This document shows positions 11,500 to 23,004 of a stretch of 64,000 nt of DNA, in pieces; within the stretch, counting starts at the first letter, position 1; each line of letters begins with the position of its first letter. The stretch spans positions 62,306,405 through 62,370,404 of the forward strand of contig NC_080067.1 of the NCBI RefSeq assembly GCF_949987535.1, given 5' to 3'. A model generated the notes under the pieces. The model was not told the DNA's origin, made no database searches, and saw nothing but the letters and a program-made list of their open reading frames with translations. Origin of the DNA: Balaenoptera acutorostrata (lineage: Eukaryota; Chordata; Mammalia; Artiodactyla; Balaenopteridae). The translations under genes and the position numbers were made by a program.

Positions 11500-11512
11500 C
11501 TGGAGAGTTTTT
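11500..11512. repeat. Target-site duplication of the nested SINE, right copy
   Basis: Partner of 11183-11195. Confidence 0.88.
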
Positions 11513-13354
11513 CTCATAAATGGGTATTGAATTTTGTCAAAAGATCTTTGCATCTATTGAGATGATCATATGGTTTTTATTCTTCAATTTGTTAATATGG
11601 TGTATCACATTGATTGATTTGTGTATATTGAAGAATCCTTGCATCCCTGGGATAAATCCCACTTGATCATGGTGTATGATCCTTTTAATGTGCTGTTGAA
11701 TTCTGTTTGCTAGTATTTTGTTGAGGATTTTTACATCTATATTCATCAGTGATATTGGTCTGTAATTTTCTTTTTTTGTAGTATCTTTGTCTGGTTTTGG
11801 TATCAGGGTGATGGTGGCCTCGTAGAATGAGTTTGGGAGTGTTCCTTCCTCTGCAATTTTTTGGAAGAGTTTCAGAGGGATGGGTGTTAGCTCTTCCCTA
11901 AATGTTTGATAGAATTCACCTGTGAAGCCATCTGGCCCTGGGCTTTTGTTTGTTGGAAGATTTTTAATCACAGTTTCAATTTCATTACCTGTGATTGGTC
12001 TGTTCATATTTTCTATTTCTTTCTGGTTCAGTCTTGGAAGTTTATACCTTTCTAAGAATTTGTTCATTTCTTCCAGGTTGTCCATTTGATTGGCATATAG
12101 TTGCTTGTAGTAGTCTCTTAGGATGCTTTACAGTTCTGCAGTGTCCATTGTAACTTCTCCTTTTTCATTTCTAATTTTACTGATTTGAGTCCTCTCCCTC
12201 TTTTTCTTGGTGAGTCTGGCTAAAGGTTTATCAGTTTTGTTTATCTTCTCAAAGAACCAGCTTTTAGTTTTATTGATCTTTGCTACTATTTTCTTTATTT
12301 CTATTTCATTTATTTCTGCTCTGATTTATGATTTCTTTCCTTCCACTAACTTTAGGTTTTGTTTGTCCTTCTTTCTCTAGTTCCTTTAGATGTAAGTTTA
12401 GATTATTTATTTGAGATGTTTCTTGTTTCTTGAGGTAGGATTGTATTGCTATAAACTTCTTTCTTAGAACTGTTTTTGCTGCATCCCATAGGTTTTGGAT
12501 CATCGTGGTTTCATTGTCATTTGTTTCTAGGTATTTTTTAATTTCCTCTTTGATTCCTTCAATGATCTCTTGGTTATTTAGTAATGTATTGTTTAGCCTC
12601 CATGTGTTTGTGTTTTTTACGTTTTTTTCCCTGTAACTGATTTCTAATCTCATAGCATTGTGATTTGATAAGATGCTTGATATGATTTCAATTTTCTTAA
12701 ATTTACTGAGGCTTGATTTGTGACCCAAGATGTGACCTATCCTGGAGAATGGTCCATGTCTACTTGAGGAGAAAGTGTAATCTGCTGTTTCTGGATGGAA
12801 TGTCCTATAAATATCAATTAAATCTATCTGGTTCATTGTGTCATTTAAAGCTTGTGTTTCCTTATTAATTTTCTGTCTGGATGATCTGTCCATTGGTGTA
12901 AGTGAGGTGTTAAAGTTCCCCACTATTACTGTGTCACTGTCAATTTCTTCTTCTATAGCTGTTAGAATTTGCCTTATGTATTGAGGTGCTCCTATGTTGG
13001 GTTCATATATATTTATAATTGTTATATCTTCTTCTTGGGTTGATCCCTTGATCATTATGTAGTGTCCTTCCTTGTCTCTTGTAACATTCTTTATTTTAAA
13101 GTCTATTTTATCTGATATGAGTATAGCTACTCCAGCTTTCTTTTGATTTCCATTGGCATGGAATATCTTTTTCCATCCCCTCACTTTCAGTCTGTATGTG
13201 TCGCTAGGTCTAAAGTGGGTCTCCTGTAGACAGCATATATATGGGTCTTATTTTTGTATCCATTCAGCAAGCCTGTGTCTTTTGGTTGGAGCATTTAATC
13301 CATTCACGTTTAAGGTAATTATCTGTATGTATGTTCCTATTACCATTTTCTTAA

Positions 13355-14321
13355 TTGTTTTTGGTTTGTTCTTGTAGGTCCTTTTCTTCTCTTGTGTTTC
13401 CCACTTAGAGAAGTTCCTTAGCATTTCTTGTAGAGCTGGTTTGGTGGTGCTGAATTCTCTTAGCTTCTGCTTGTCTGTAAAGGTTTTGATTTCTCCATCA
13501 AATCTGAATGAGATCATTGCCAGGTACAGTAATCTTGGTTGTAGGTTCTTCCTTTTCATCACTTTAAATATATTGTGCCACTCCTTTCTGGCTTGTAGAC
13601 TTTCTGCTGAGAATTCAGCTGTTAACCTTATGGGAGTTCCCTTGTATGTTATTTGTTGTTTTTAATTATTTTTCTTTGTCTTTAATTTTTGTCAGTTTGA
13701 TTACTATGTGTCTCGCTGTGTTTCTCCTTGGGTTTATCCTGCCTGGGACTCTCTGTGCTTCCTGGACTTGGGTGGCTATTTCCTTTCCCATGTTAGGGAA
13801 GTTTTTGACTATAATCTCTTCAAATATTTTCTTGGGTCCTTTCTCTCTCTCTTCTCCTTCTGGGACCCCTATAATGTGAATGTTGTTGCATTTAATGTTG
13901 TCCCAGAGGTTTCTTAGGCTGTCTTCATTTCTTTTCATTCTTTTTTTTTTTTATTCTGTTCTGCAGTAGTGAATTCCACCATTCTGTCTTCCTGATCACT
14001 TATCTGTTCTTCTGCCTCAGTTATTCTGCTATTGATTCCTTCTAGTGTATTTTTCATTTCAGTTATTGTATTGTTCATCTCTGTTTGTTTGTTCTTTAAT
14101 TCTTCTAGGTGTTTGTTATTTAATCCTTCTAGGTCTTTGTTAAACATTTCTTGCATCTTCTCGATCTTTGCATCCATTCTTTTTCCAAGGTCCTGGATCA
14201 TCTTCACTGTCATTATTCTGAATTCTTTTTCTGGAAGGTTGCCTATCTCCACTTCATTTAGTTGTTTTTCTGGGGTTTTATCTTGTTCCTTCATCTGGTA
14301 CATAGTCCTCCGACTTTTCAT
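13355..14321 (-). pseudogene. L1 ORF1, frameshifted
   Basis: ORF1 starts at ATG 14321-14319 (MKSRRTMYQMKEQ) and stays open for 128 codons through LPEKEFRIM and a long coiled coil, ending in a stop at 13935. It resumes in another frame at 13938 (MKRNEDSLRNLWDNIK) and breaks again at 13666. The first shift lies in an expanded T run near 13941-13952 (antisense of an A tract). The C-terminal segment KLREFSTTKPALQEML is readable near 13455-13410, in the same frame as the start of ORF2, so the normal ORF1 stop seems lost. Its coiled coil is about 12 residues longer than that of the L1 at the left edge. Confidence 0.9.
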
Positions 14322-15234
14322 TTTGTCTATCTTTCTGTGAATGTGGTTTTCGTTCCACAGGCTGCAGGATAGTAGTTCTCCTTGCTTCTGCTCTCTGCCC
14401 TCTGGTGGATGAGGCTATCTAAGAGGCTTGTGCAAGCTTCCTGATGGGAGGGACTGGTGGTGGGTAGAGCTGGGTGTTGCTCTGGTGGGCAGAGCTCAGT
14501 AAAACTTTAATCCACTTGTCTGCTGATAGGTGGGGCTGAGTTCCCTCCCTGTTGGTTGTTTGTCCTGAGGCCACCCAGCACTGGAGGCTACAGGCTCTTT
14601 GGTGGGGCTAGTGGTGGACTCTGGGAGGCCTCATGCCAAGGAGTACTTCCCAAAACTTCTGCTGCCAGTGTCCTTGTCTCCTGGGAGAGCCACAGCCACC
14701 ACCCACCTCTGCAGAAGACCCTCCAACACTAGCTGGTAGGTCTGGTTCAGTCTCCTATGGGGTCACTGCTCTTTCCCCCTGGATCCTGATGTGCACACTA
14801 CTTTGTGTGTGCCCTCCAAGAGTGGAGTCTCTGTTTCCCCCAGTCCTGTCAAAGTCCTGCAATCAAATCCTGCTAGCCTTCAAAGTCTGATTCTCTGGGA
14901 ATTCCTCCTCCTGTTGCCGGACCCCCGGGTTGGGAAGCCTGATGTGAGGCTCAGAACCTTCACTCCAGTGGGTGGACTTCTGTAGTATAATTGTTCTCCA
15001 GTTTGTGAGTCACACACCAAGCAGTTATGGGATTTGATTTTATTGTGATTGCGCCCCTCCTACCATCTCATTGAGGCTTCCCCTTTGTCTTTTGATGTGG
15101 GATATCTTTTTTGTTCAATTCCAGAGTCTTCCTGTTGATGATTGTTCAGCAGTTAGTTATGATTCTGATGCTCTCACAAGAGGGAGTGAGCACATGTCCT
15201 TCTACTCCACCATCTTGAACCAATCTCCCACCCT
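14322..15234 (-). promoter_or_regulatory. 5' UTR of the 6.2 kb L1
   Basis: About 0.9 kb of moderately GC-rich non-coding DNA between ORF1 and the 5' end. The sense strand begins near 15234 and carries AAGATGG (plus-strand ccatctt at 15210-15216), a YY1-like site in the usual position. No tandem unit is visible, unlike the other two L1 heads in this window. Confidence 0.8.
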
Positions 15235-15248
15235 GAAGGGTGGAAATT
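15235..15248. repeat. Target-site duplication of the 6.2 kb L1, right copy
   Basis: gaagggtggaaatt, partner of 8971-8984 with one mismatch. Confidence 0.85.
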
Positions 15249-15960
15249 ATTATGTTCAAAGTAGTTTAAGTTGTGATTTTCCCATTTCATTGTTTGGAAG
15301 CTGTGAGATAATGAAAGAAATAGGCATTCTACTGTATTGTCTGCAGGTTCTTTCAAAGTGATAACTATCTAACTACGGACTAATTTTGCTATCTTTCTTT
15401 CAGATAATTTAATTTTTAGGCTTTTGCAATAATGAGCATTGATCTTTCCATTTAAGAAAGTGTTTTGCATATCATACCACTTAAAATCCCTTGTTAATGA
15501 CTTCTCATCAGTATAAATTACAAAATATTTCCCAACAACAGAAGGAATTGTTTCAATATATTTAGACAGGAAGGTGACAACTGCTTAATTTTAGGTGACT
15601 CAATATCAAATACCAAAATAAATTCACTTTTAAAAACACCAAATCGCGCATAGCTAGCTAAAGTCTGGTAACTAAATATTGCCTGACAAAGATCAGTAAA
15701 TTAGTAAACGGTTCTGTTAAAAGTTTTATCTCCAAGATGTCACTTATTTTAATGAACTGATGAGGACTATTATCAACTAACATGTGTTAAATGTAGCTAC
15801 AAAAGTAATGAGGCTTGGGGACCAAAGATTAAGTATAAGCAAAACTTTACCTGTTTACCCAACAATGTGGATGTGAAAATAGTTCTTAATGAGGGTAACT
15901 TGAGGACTTAACAACTGTGAAAATTAACCCTTCTAAAAAAAAATTGGTTGTGCCACTTTA
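15249..15960. other. Unassigned AT-rich DNA
   Basis: No gene, motif cluster or repeat recognised. Confidence 0.4.
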
Positions 15961-15964
15961 AAAA

Positions 15965-16150
15965 TGAGTAATTGTCCCCATGCTTACTATGTGCCAGGCA
16001 CTATTCTAATTATCTTACACCTATTAATTCATTTAATGCTTACAACCACCTACGGAATATAGGTATTATTATTTCCATTTTAAGATTTGGAAACTGACAA
16101 ACAAAGAGGATCATTTCCTGCATGAAGTCCCATGGCTAAGAAATCATGGA
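15965..16150 (-). repeat. MIR relic, antisense
   Basis: Plus-strand segments 'tactatgtgccaggcac', 'ttcatttaatgcttacaa', 'ttccattttaagatttgg' and 'cccatggctaagaaatc' follow the reverse-complement order of a MIR. Confidence 0.7.
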
Positions 16151-17600
16151 GCTGTTAATTAATAGCTATTAATAAACAAATATTAATAATGTTCATTTTA
16201 AAAAAGGAATACATTTTCATTGCCAGTCTAGCCTCTTGTGTTGTACACTAATAGTCCCTTGGGTAAGATCTCTTCTTCCTGCCCATATGACCCCCAGCCT
16301 TATGTATCATACTCCTTCCAAAACCTCCTCAAAGATTCTCTATCTGTACTGATAAATTTCTACAAGAACCCCTCTCAAGGTATTTGCATTATCAAGAAAA
16401 AGAAAAAGTGCTTGGATATAATCAGTGTAGTTTTAAATACTAACAGATGAGGTAGAGAAGAGCATCCATGATTATCCATGGGAAAGGGACATTTCCAGGG
16501 CTTCTGAAATCACATGCTTAACCTACAATCCTTGACCTACACATTCAGTTGGCTAACACCTCAGCGTTACTGTGTCACACCCCACAATAGGGAAATAATG
16601 TTATAATTAAAGATGACATCTATTATTAAAAGATCATTATGACAATAAGCAGTTTCACTGCCCATGTGTTTGCCTCTGACAGGGGAGTTGCCTCTGTCCA
16701 GCCCACAAGTGGATGTATGAAGACAGGACACAGGAGTGTGAGCAAAGATGACTCCTGACCCAGAGTACACACAATTAAGAGCCCCTGCTGGTCAGTGCAG
16801 ACCCCACATCTGGCATTTTCCTCAAAACAACCCTAAACCTGATAGGTTTAATTAATTTACCTAAGAACCCACAGCTAATTTTAAGAGGCATTTAAAAACC
16901 TTGTCTATCTGACTTTAATACCTATGGGAACCAAGGCTTCTTGATATCTTTCTCCAAAGTCCCTTACCTTTGATACATACCAAGATACAATCATCCTGGT
17001 GTATTAAAATAGCATAATTAGAGTGACCCTGACATATTTAGTAAGTTACATAATATTGTGAAGCTGTATTTGGGCCTGAAAAAAAATAATGAAAACATTG
17101 CCTATGCTAGCACTAAGTACTTCATTTTTTTCCATTTCACTTTGGTCGTACTTTCAAAGTCCTCTTGAATTTTGGGGCACTGGCTTGAAACTGATTTGAT
17201 TATGGGATATACGGTTAATTGGTTTTTGCATTTGAATTAACTGCATAAATGTTAAAAGAATTTTTAAAAGAATTATGCTCAGTTAAAATTGATGCCATGG
17301 GAGACATCACAGTTTTTAATATGAACAGTATTATTGTATTTCTAAAGAGATTTTCCTCACTTCAAAACCTTTGGATATATAAGCCTGTGAAAAATTCTGC
17401 TTCTCATGGTGGCTCTCAGCCAGGTAAAGCTGCATCACATGTTCTAAGGCAAATGTCTTTGTAGATCTATTGATTGCAACCATCAAGAGTCTACTAAAAA
17501 CTGGAATGAAATAGCTATGAAATAACAGATACTTGTTTTATCTTTCTTCAAGGAGACACCATTGTAGCTTATAACTCTCTTTGAAATAACTATAGCATCA
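16151..17600. other. Unassigned non-coding DNA
   Basis: No coding or repeat family recognised. Short open frames on both strands have no domain signature. Confidence 0.4.
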
Positions 17601-17639
17601 TGCTCTAATTAATTCACCCAACTCTCAAGAACAATACAT

Positions 17640-17760
17640 GTGACTTAAATATGAAAGGCAGTATAATATCCATTTTGCAGATGAAGAAACTGAGCTTTAT
17701 AAATGCTGAACAACTTGTTCCTGACCATAAAACTAGTAAATGAAATGAATCTACTTATTT
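17640..17760 (-). repeat. MIR-like relic
   Basis: 'ccattttgcagatgaag' followed by 'aaactgagc' and an 'ataaaactagtaaatg' segment match the antisense MIR core. Short and diverged. Confidence 0.55.
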
Positions 17761-18009
17761 TATAATAGGTTGTGGACACTGGCATATAACAATCACAGTT
17801 TTAACTATTCACAGGTCCTCAAGAAAAGACACAATTTGTACAAATTTATAAATTTCTTGGTTAAAACCTTGAAAACACTGTGTGTGCTAAGACAGGTGTA
17901 AGTTGGTTACTAGTCATTGGACCGAGTTACTGCCCAGAAGCTGCATCTCAACTTAATATTTTATTTTCTGTTATTTGCTGCTAATTTCATAAGGCTCCGA
18001 ATAAATCAA

Positions 18010-18190
18010 ATACATACTTTGGGTCATTCATTCTCCAAAAGTAGACTCTGTACCAAGGCTGTGCTAGATGTGGGAGATGCAGTAGTGAGCAAGGCTGACT
18101 CAGTCTCTGAATTGAAGGAGCCTGCAGCTAAGGACCAGCCATTAGGTAAGAAATTAGTAACAAAGCATAATAAGAATTATAAGAGGTGAT
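18010..18190 (-). repeat. L2-like 3' end, antisense (family uncertain)
   Basis: 'gtcattcattctcc', 'taccaaggctgtgctag', 'tgggagatgcagtagtg' and 'gaaggagcctgcagc' follow the order of a common ancient mammalian repeat usually found antisense. The open frame across it is a by-product. Confidence 0.5.
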
Positions 18191-18199
18191 TTTCAGGGT

Positions 18200-19140
18200 G
18201 CTGTGAGATCTAACCTAGGTATTGACCAGGAAATTTCTCCCTTGGGAAAGCTGAGACACGAAGAATAAACAGAAGTTGGGCAGTTTAAAGAGAGGAAGGC
18301 AAAATAATATGTTTCATTTTTGGTTTTGCTTTACTGCTTTATTGGGGAAAGAACATAGTATAATAATAGTGTTTATAAATTTAGGAATTTGTGATGGTCT
18401 CAGGATGTACCATTGTGAATGTCTAGATTCTAACCTGAGCTCTCCTCTACCTACTTAACTAGATTGGTTAGAATATGATGCACTTTCAAAGTCAGAAATT
18501 TGATTGCATTCTTAAGTGATGATGTTTTCCCCTGTCCCAAGTATGCAATCTGTGATCATAACTCTGTCGTAAGAAAGATAGCCTAAGAGAATGTGGATGG
18601 AAGGGAAAATTTTCATTGCCAATGCTGGGGGGAAAAATGTGTTTGAAGTACAGATGCTAGTTACATCATATACTTTTCTGTTTACCTTAAAGACATCAGC
18701 TTATTATACAGTTTATATACATACCATAAAAACACAGAGTCTTATATTTCTTTCTGCAGTGTTTGAAACAAAGAATTCATGTTGATTTGTATTGCTTCTT
18801 ATAAACATTCTAATTTTTTTCAAAGTGTCACTAAGAATTTTTGCAAGTTTGCACTATATGTCTGAATATTCAGTAGTTATAGTACTATATTTTACATAAC
18901 ATCTGTTGGAAATATTATGTAGCATAGTGCAAATCTAACTGATTAATTTTAAAAAGTCAAATCTAAATTTAAAATTTCTTTTCTGAATAATGGACAATAC
19001 CAGCTCAACACCAAGGATTACAGTCAGGGAAAGAGAGTACAGTTAACACAAATCACAAAATGATATGTACAAAGGGAATTATATTTTTAACATATACCTC
19101 AAATTATTAATATTGTTCAAAATATTTGACTTTAAAATCC
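18200..19140. other. Unassigned AT-rich DNA
   Basis: Nothing recognisable. Confidence 0.4.
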
Positions 19141-19164
19141 TAGAATGACCCTTCAGAATATTAA

Positions 19165-19335
19165 CAAATTTGTAAAAATTATAGAATGTCAAAGTTGGAT
19201 GTAACATTTTTTAAGGTCAACTCTCTCATTTTATAAATGAGATGACTGAGGTTCAGAAATGAATGACATAACTAAGCTCACAGTACTGGTTAACAGTAAT
19301 GTTGAGACAACTCACATATCTTGACTCAATATCTA
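19165..19335 (-). repeat. MIR-like or similar ancient SINE relic
   Basis: 'tagaatgtcaaagttgg', 'cattttataaatgagatg' and 'actgaggttcagaaatg' follow the antisense order of an ancient SINE core. Family not certain. Confidence 0.45.
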
Positions 19336-19657
19336 GTTGTTGGGAGTCACAATACTACCAGCTTTATGTTTCACATAAAGTTAAAAATATTTCCAAGCAG
19401 ACTTTTAAATGATTCTTCCACCATTTTGAATGCATGTCTGTTTGTATAGTTTGTGTATAACAGCAGAAAAGATAACAAAGCACAACTAAAGAAAACTCAA
19501 ATCATGTTGATCATTGGTTTTGACCTTTGTTGATACGAGTATAGTTACAAAAATGTTTGAGAGTCATTGCAAAGATATCTTATGTCCCATCATTGACGAA
19601 TAGGAAATGGACAAAACTGACGGGAAGTCAGAGATATCAATGTTCTTGAGTACTCTA

Positions 19658-19705
19658 TATCTATCTACCTCTCTACCTGTCCATCTATCTGTCTGCCTGC
19701 ATGCT
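19658..19705. repeat. Imperfect tatc/tctg simple repeat
   Basis: Interrupted tetranucleotide run of tatc, tacc, tctg and cctg units. Confidence 0.75.
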
Positions 19706-19905
19706 ATAATGAGCAGTTTGCAAGGAAATGAAATTACTGTATTGCCATGTGTAGAAAAATAGTGATTGTAATTTTCTAAACTGAGTAGTTAAATCATGTC
19801 TTTTGATGGCTATCATGAAAGCCAGAGGATCATAATTTTTGTGTTTTGGTTCTTGTTTTTGGCCATACAACATTTCAGCAGGTTATTTGGCCCATCTTTA
19901 TTGTT

Positions 19906-19945
19906 GCATGGAATAAGTGGAAGTAGCATGGAATAAGTGGAAGTA
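19906..19945. repeat. Perfect 20 bp tandem duplication
   Basis: gcatggaataagtggaagta occurs twice in direct succession (19906-19925 and 19926-19945), followed by a further gcat. No mismatch is seen, so the event is recent or selected. Confidence 0.95.
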
Positions 19946-19949
19946 GCAT

Positions 19950-21590
19950 TCTTCAATGCAGGAGAAGGAAGACACTGGATCTGTCCAAAGTATGGACATG
20001 TAAATTGTTTGTAATTGCTGTTAGACAAAAGCCATTCTGAAAGTTGACATGCTAAAGTGAACAACAACAACAACAACAAAAACTCAAGATAAAGTAGCAG
20101 AATGCCTTGCATGTGGACAGGAAATATCGATGGAGAATTTAGCTGGCAACACTATTCTTAGAAGACCTTTCAGACAGGAGGGCAGAGCACTGCACTTGTG
20201 ACAAGCATGCAGCCATAGGCCAGTCATCAGGCTGACGGAGGGCGGAATGCAGGTCTGAGACAGAGGCTTTTGCTGCACATCTCGTAAGGACTGGGCATCA
20301 GAAAGGTATAGAACAAGGTCTTAAATGAAGAGTTATGAGACAAAAGTCCAGGAACTAGAACTGCAGTACAACAATAAGAAGGGGGAGGTGAGCTGAGGTT
20401 TAAGAAAAGAGGAGGGTTCCTGGCAATAGAACTGCCTGAGACAAGCCCCAGGACAAAGTATACGCTCAGATAGGTGGGATTTAGCTTGCTCAACCGTCAC
20501 AGCTTTGTGTCTAAATCATTGTGCCAAAGAATGGCACCCATTCATAAATCTATCTCTATCTTATACACAAGTCATGTGGATATGTGTCTGTGTATACATT
20601 TGCACCTAGGATTACCTTTCCCTTAATCTCAATTTCTTTATATTTTTCTTTAGAGTTTTATAGGTCCCCTTTCTGTCTTATATCTGACCATAGTCACCAT
20701 CTATAAACACCAGTTTGAAAATTGGTTCTAAAGTTATCCTGTACTTCATTTTGTGAAAGGAATTTTCTTTACCCCCACTAGTTATTTGGTGAATTAAATT
20801 TGGTAACTGTGTTGATATAAAAAAAATGACTGAATTCAGGATGACTACGTTTAAAATTACTCCCTGCTGTGTAATATTTACTGACCACAGTCTAACAAAT
20901 ACCTCAATGACATATGGTTTTAAGTAGATAAATTGTAGTATCTTTCTCTTAACATGACAATCAGAAACAAATAAACTACAACACATAGGAAATAGAAAAA
21001 CATGTTTCTGAGTTCCTGAGTCATACTTTAATATGACTACATTATAATTTTAAATGTGTATGTTAGGTCAAGGGTACTAACTTGTAGAAGTAATTTCTAG
21101 AGCAAGTTGGTCACACAAAGTAATATTAAGATATTTCTCCAAAGAATTCAAGGCAATTTTTTTTCACTGAACTTAACTAAGTCTTTTTCAAGAGATGTAG
21201 GAAATGAATATAAGCATTCCCACTATATGAATAAAAAGATGAAACATACAAGGTATTTATATAGTAACAGTTCCAAATCTAGAAAAATGCATGAGGCTAA
21301 ACCAATTCAAAATGTAACACTCAACTGCATTTTTAACTTTTTATAAACTAATTGATTTATAAATCACTGGATCACATTGCCAATTGGAGATAAAATATTT
21401 CATGCCTTTTCCTGTTGTAGCTCAGACTCAATGTAAAGGATAAAAAGGGAGCATTTATTTGAATAAAAGAAATATTTAAAATCATATATAAAGATATCAT
21501 TTTTCCTATTGAATTAGCAAAATATTTTAAATCATAATAATGTAAGAACATGAGAAATATACACAAATACAATCCTGGTTAAAGTATAAT
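19950..21590. other. Unassigned non-coding DNA
   Basis: Contains a short AAC run (20062-20080) and a purine-rich stretch near 20300-20420. No gene or repeat family could be named. Confidence 0.4.
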
Positions 21591-21599
21591 TAACACTTT

Positions 21600-21870
21600 T
21601 TTTGGAAGAGCAATATTCTTAAGTCTATAATGTTCAATCCAGTAATTTTACCTCAGGTTGTAACCTTAGAAAATAATAAGACATGCAGACATGGATCTAT
21701 ATAAAAAGATATTCACTGATGTGTTATTTAATAACTAACACTAGAGCTTTGGTTTTAAAAAATTCTGATACATTCATGTGATGGGATATTATTAAAGCAT
21801 TAAACATTTTTATACTATGTAATAAAATGATATAATAATAACAAAAACAGGATATAAAATAGCATATGCT
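21600..21870 (+). repeat. Ancient L1 3' fragment
   Basis: Plus-strand order 'ttaagtctataatgttc', 'aatccagtaattttacc', 'atattcactgatgtgtta' and 'cattcatgtgatggg' resembles the ORF2 end and 3' UTR of old mammalian L1s. Strongly diverged. Confidence 0.5.
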
Positions 21871-21980
21871 TGAGTTATGTTTCTTTGCTTGCAAGCAACA
21901 GAAACAAATGTTAGCTAATTTAAGCCAAAGATTATGATGCAGAAAAGAGAGCAAGGGGGTGGGGAGAGTTGGAGAGCAAG

Positions 21981-22003
21981 AAGGAGGAGGAGGAGGAGGA
22001 GGG
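21981..22003. repeat. AGG simple repeat
   Basis: Run of agg trinucleotides inside a purine-rich stretch. Confidence 0.85.
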
Positions 22004-22529
22004 ATAGGCAAAGGGGAGCTAAAGAATCAGACTCAGAAGAAGCAGTTTTGGAAACCAGGGAGTGAAAGCTAATTGTCAGCTGCATCTGTTTACCACTACA
22101 TAGCTCAAATCATTTTTTTTTGTCTTTGAATCATTGTATTCAAAGTGTGAGGAAAGAGTCAGATTGGTGCAGTCTGAGTCAAGCATCTTTCACTTGGCTA
22201 GAGAAACTTCACTGGCAGTTCTATCAATCCAGTGTATTATGAACAAAGTTTTGTTTTGTTTTGTTTTATGAAACAACTGGAAACCACCATCTCCCCCACC
22301 CCAAAAATAAAGGAATTAATGTGATAATACTTGTTTTCTTCCTTATTTTTTCTGTTTCTAAGTTTCGTACATTGAGTATTATTTTGTTTTCAGAAAAGTA
22401 ACATTAATTTATTTTAAAAGAATGGTTCATGGAACAGAGCAAGGCAGGCTTAGGTAGGAGTTGTGTTTATTCCTTGCTTTCCTTAAAACTCACCAACCAA
22501 GCATATTCCTGAATGTGGAAACCCATATT

Positions 22530-22543
22530 TATTATATTCTTTT
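22530..22543. repeat. Target-site duplication of the inverted L1, left copy
   Basis: tattatattctttt, identical to 22991-23004. Confidence 0.9.
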
Positions 22544-22990
22544 TTTTATTATTGGAGCATAATTGCTTTACAATGTTGTGTTAGTTTCTGCTGTACAACG
22601 AAGTGAATCAGCTATATGTACACATATATCCCTTCTCTCTTGGACCTCCCCATCCCACCCATCTAGGTCATCACAAAAGGAAACCATAAACATGACAAAA
22701 AGACAATCTTCAGAATGGGAGAAAATATTTGCAAATGCAAATGAAGCAACTGACAAAGGATTAACCTCCAAAATATACAAACAGGTCATGCAGCTCAATA
22801 TCAAAAAAACAAACAACCCAATCAAAAATTGGGCAGAAGATCTAAATAGATATTTCTCCAAAGAAGACATACAGATGGCCAAGAGGCACATGAAAAGATG
22901 CTCAGCATCACTAATTATTAGAGAAATGCAAATCAAAATTACAATGAGGTATCACCTCACACTGATCAGAATGGCCATCATCAAAAAATC
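22544..22990 (-). mobile_element. 5'-inverted (twin-primed) L1 fragment
   Basis: The left part (22544 to about 22675) is an antisense L1 3' end: a T-rich tail, then 'gcataattgctttacaatg' and 'ctgtacaacgaagtgaatc'. The right part (about 22676-22990) is sense-strand ORF2 sequence encoding [24 protein letters not shown] and following residues. A perfect 14 bp duplication flanks the pair, so this is one insertion whose 5' portion was inverted, the classic twin-priming product. The ORF2 part is a fragment only and makes no functional protein. Confidence 0.92.
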
Positions 22991-23004
22991 TATTATATTC
23001 TTTT
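22991..23004. repeat. Target-site duplication of the inverted L1, right copy
   Basis: Identical partner of 22530-22543. Confidence 0.9.

Larger units (their letters stand above)
9216..13346 (-). pseudogene. L1 ORF2 (endonuclease and reverse transcriptase), inactivated
   Basis: ORF2p nicks the target and reverse-transcribes L1 RNA. Starting from MVIGTYIQ at 13346, fragments appear in order. The APE-like endonuclease lies at 13184-12306. The reverse transcriptase N-terminal part is at 12085-11537, with NKSPGPDGF and LIPKP motifs. After the SINE, the rest of the RT includes a FADD catalytic box at 10941-10930. Then come the C-terminal segment at 10536-10033 and the cysteine-rich [10 protein letters not shown] region near 9600. 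The aligned coding end is a TAG at 9218-9216. Several frameshifts and stops and the SINE break the frame. Two endonuclease positions look altered: GNFN at 12917-12915, where GDFN is usual, and RIGH at 12737-12735, where an aspartate normally precedes the catalytic histidine. Confidence 0.92.
8985..15234 (-). mobile_element. Nearly full-length but defective L1
   Basis: The element reads 3' to 5' along the plus strand: T-rich tail (8985-9030), 3' UTR, ORF2, ORF1, 5' UTR and a 5' end near 15234. A 14 bp duplication flanks both ends, so it is a single retrotransposition event. Without the nested SINE (11196-11499) and its 13 bp duplication it is about 5.9 kb, close to full length. Both ORFs are frameshifted. 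The 5' UTR (14322-15234, about 0.9 kb) is not like that of the L1 at 1-2700, so this is a different, older subfamily. Confidence 0.93.

Noticed and set aside
13646..14340. Plus-strand frames rich in F, L and S that look like membrane proteins, also at 51-413 and 40284-40736.
   Set aside because: They are the reverse complement of ORF1 coiled-coil sequence, which gives hydrophobic-looking residues.
18010..18190. A 90-codon plus-strand frame with a plausible protein composition.
   Set aside because: It overlaps an ancient dispersed repeat and has no splice signals or family match.
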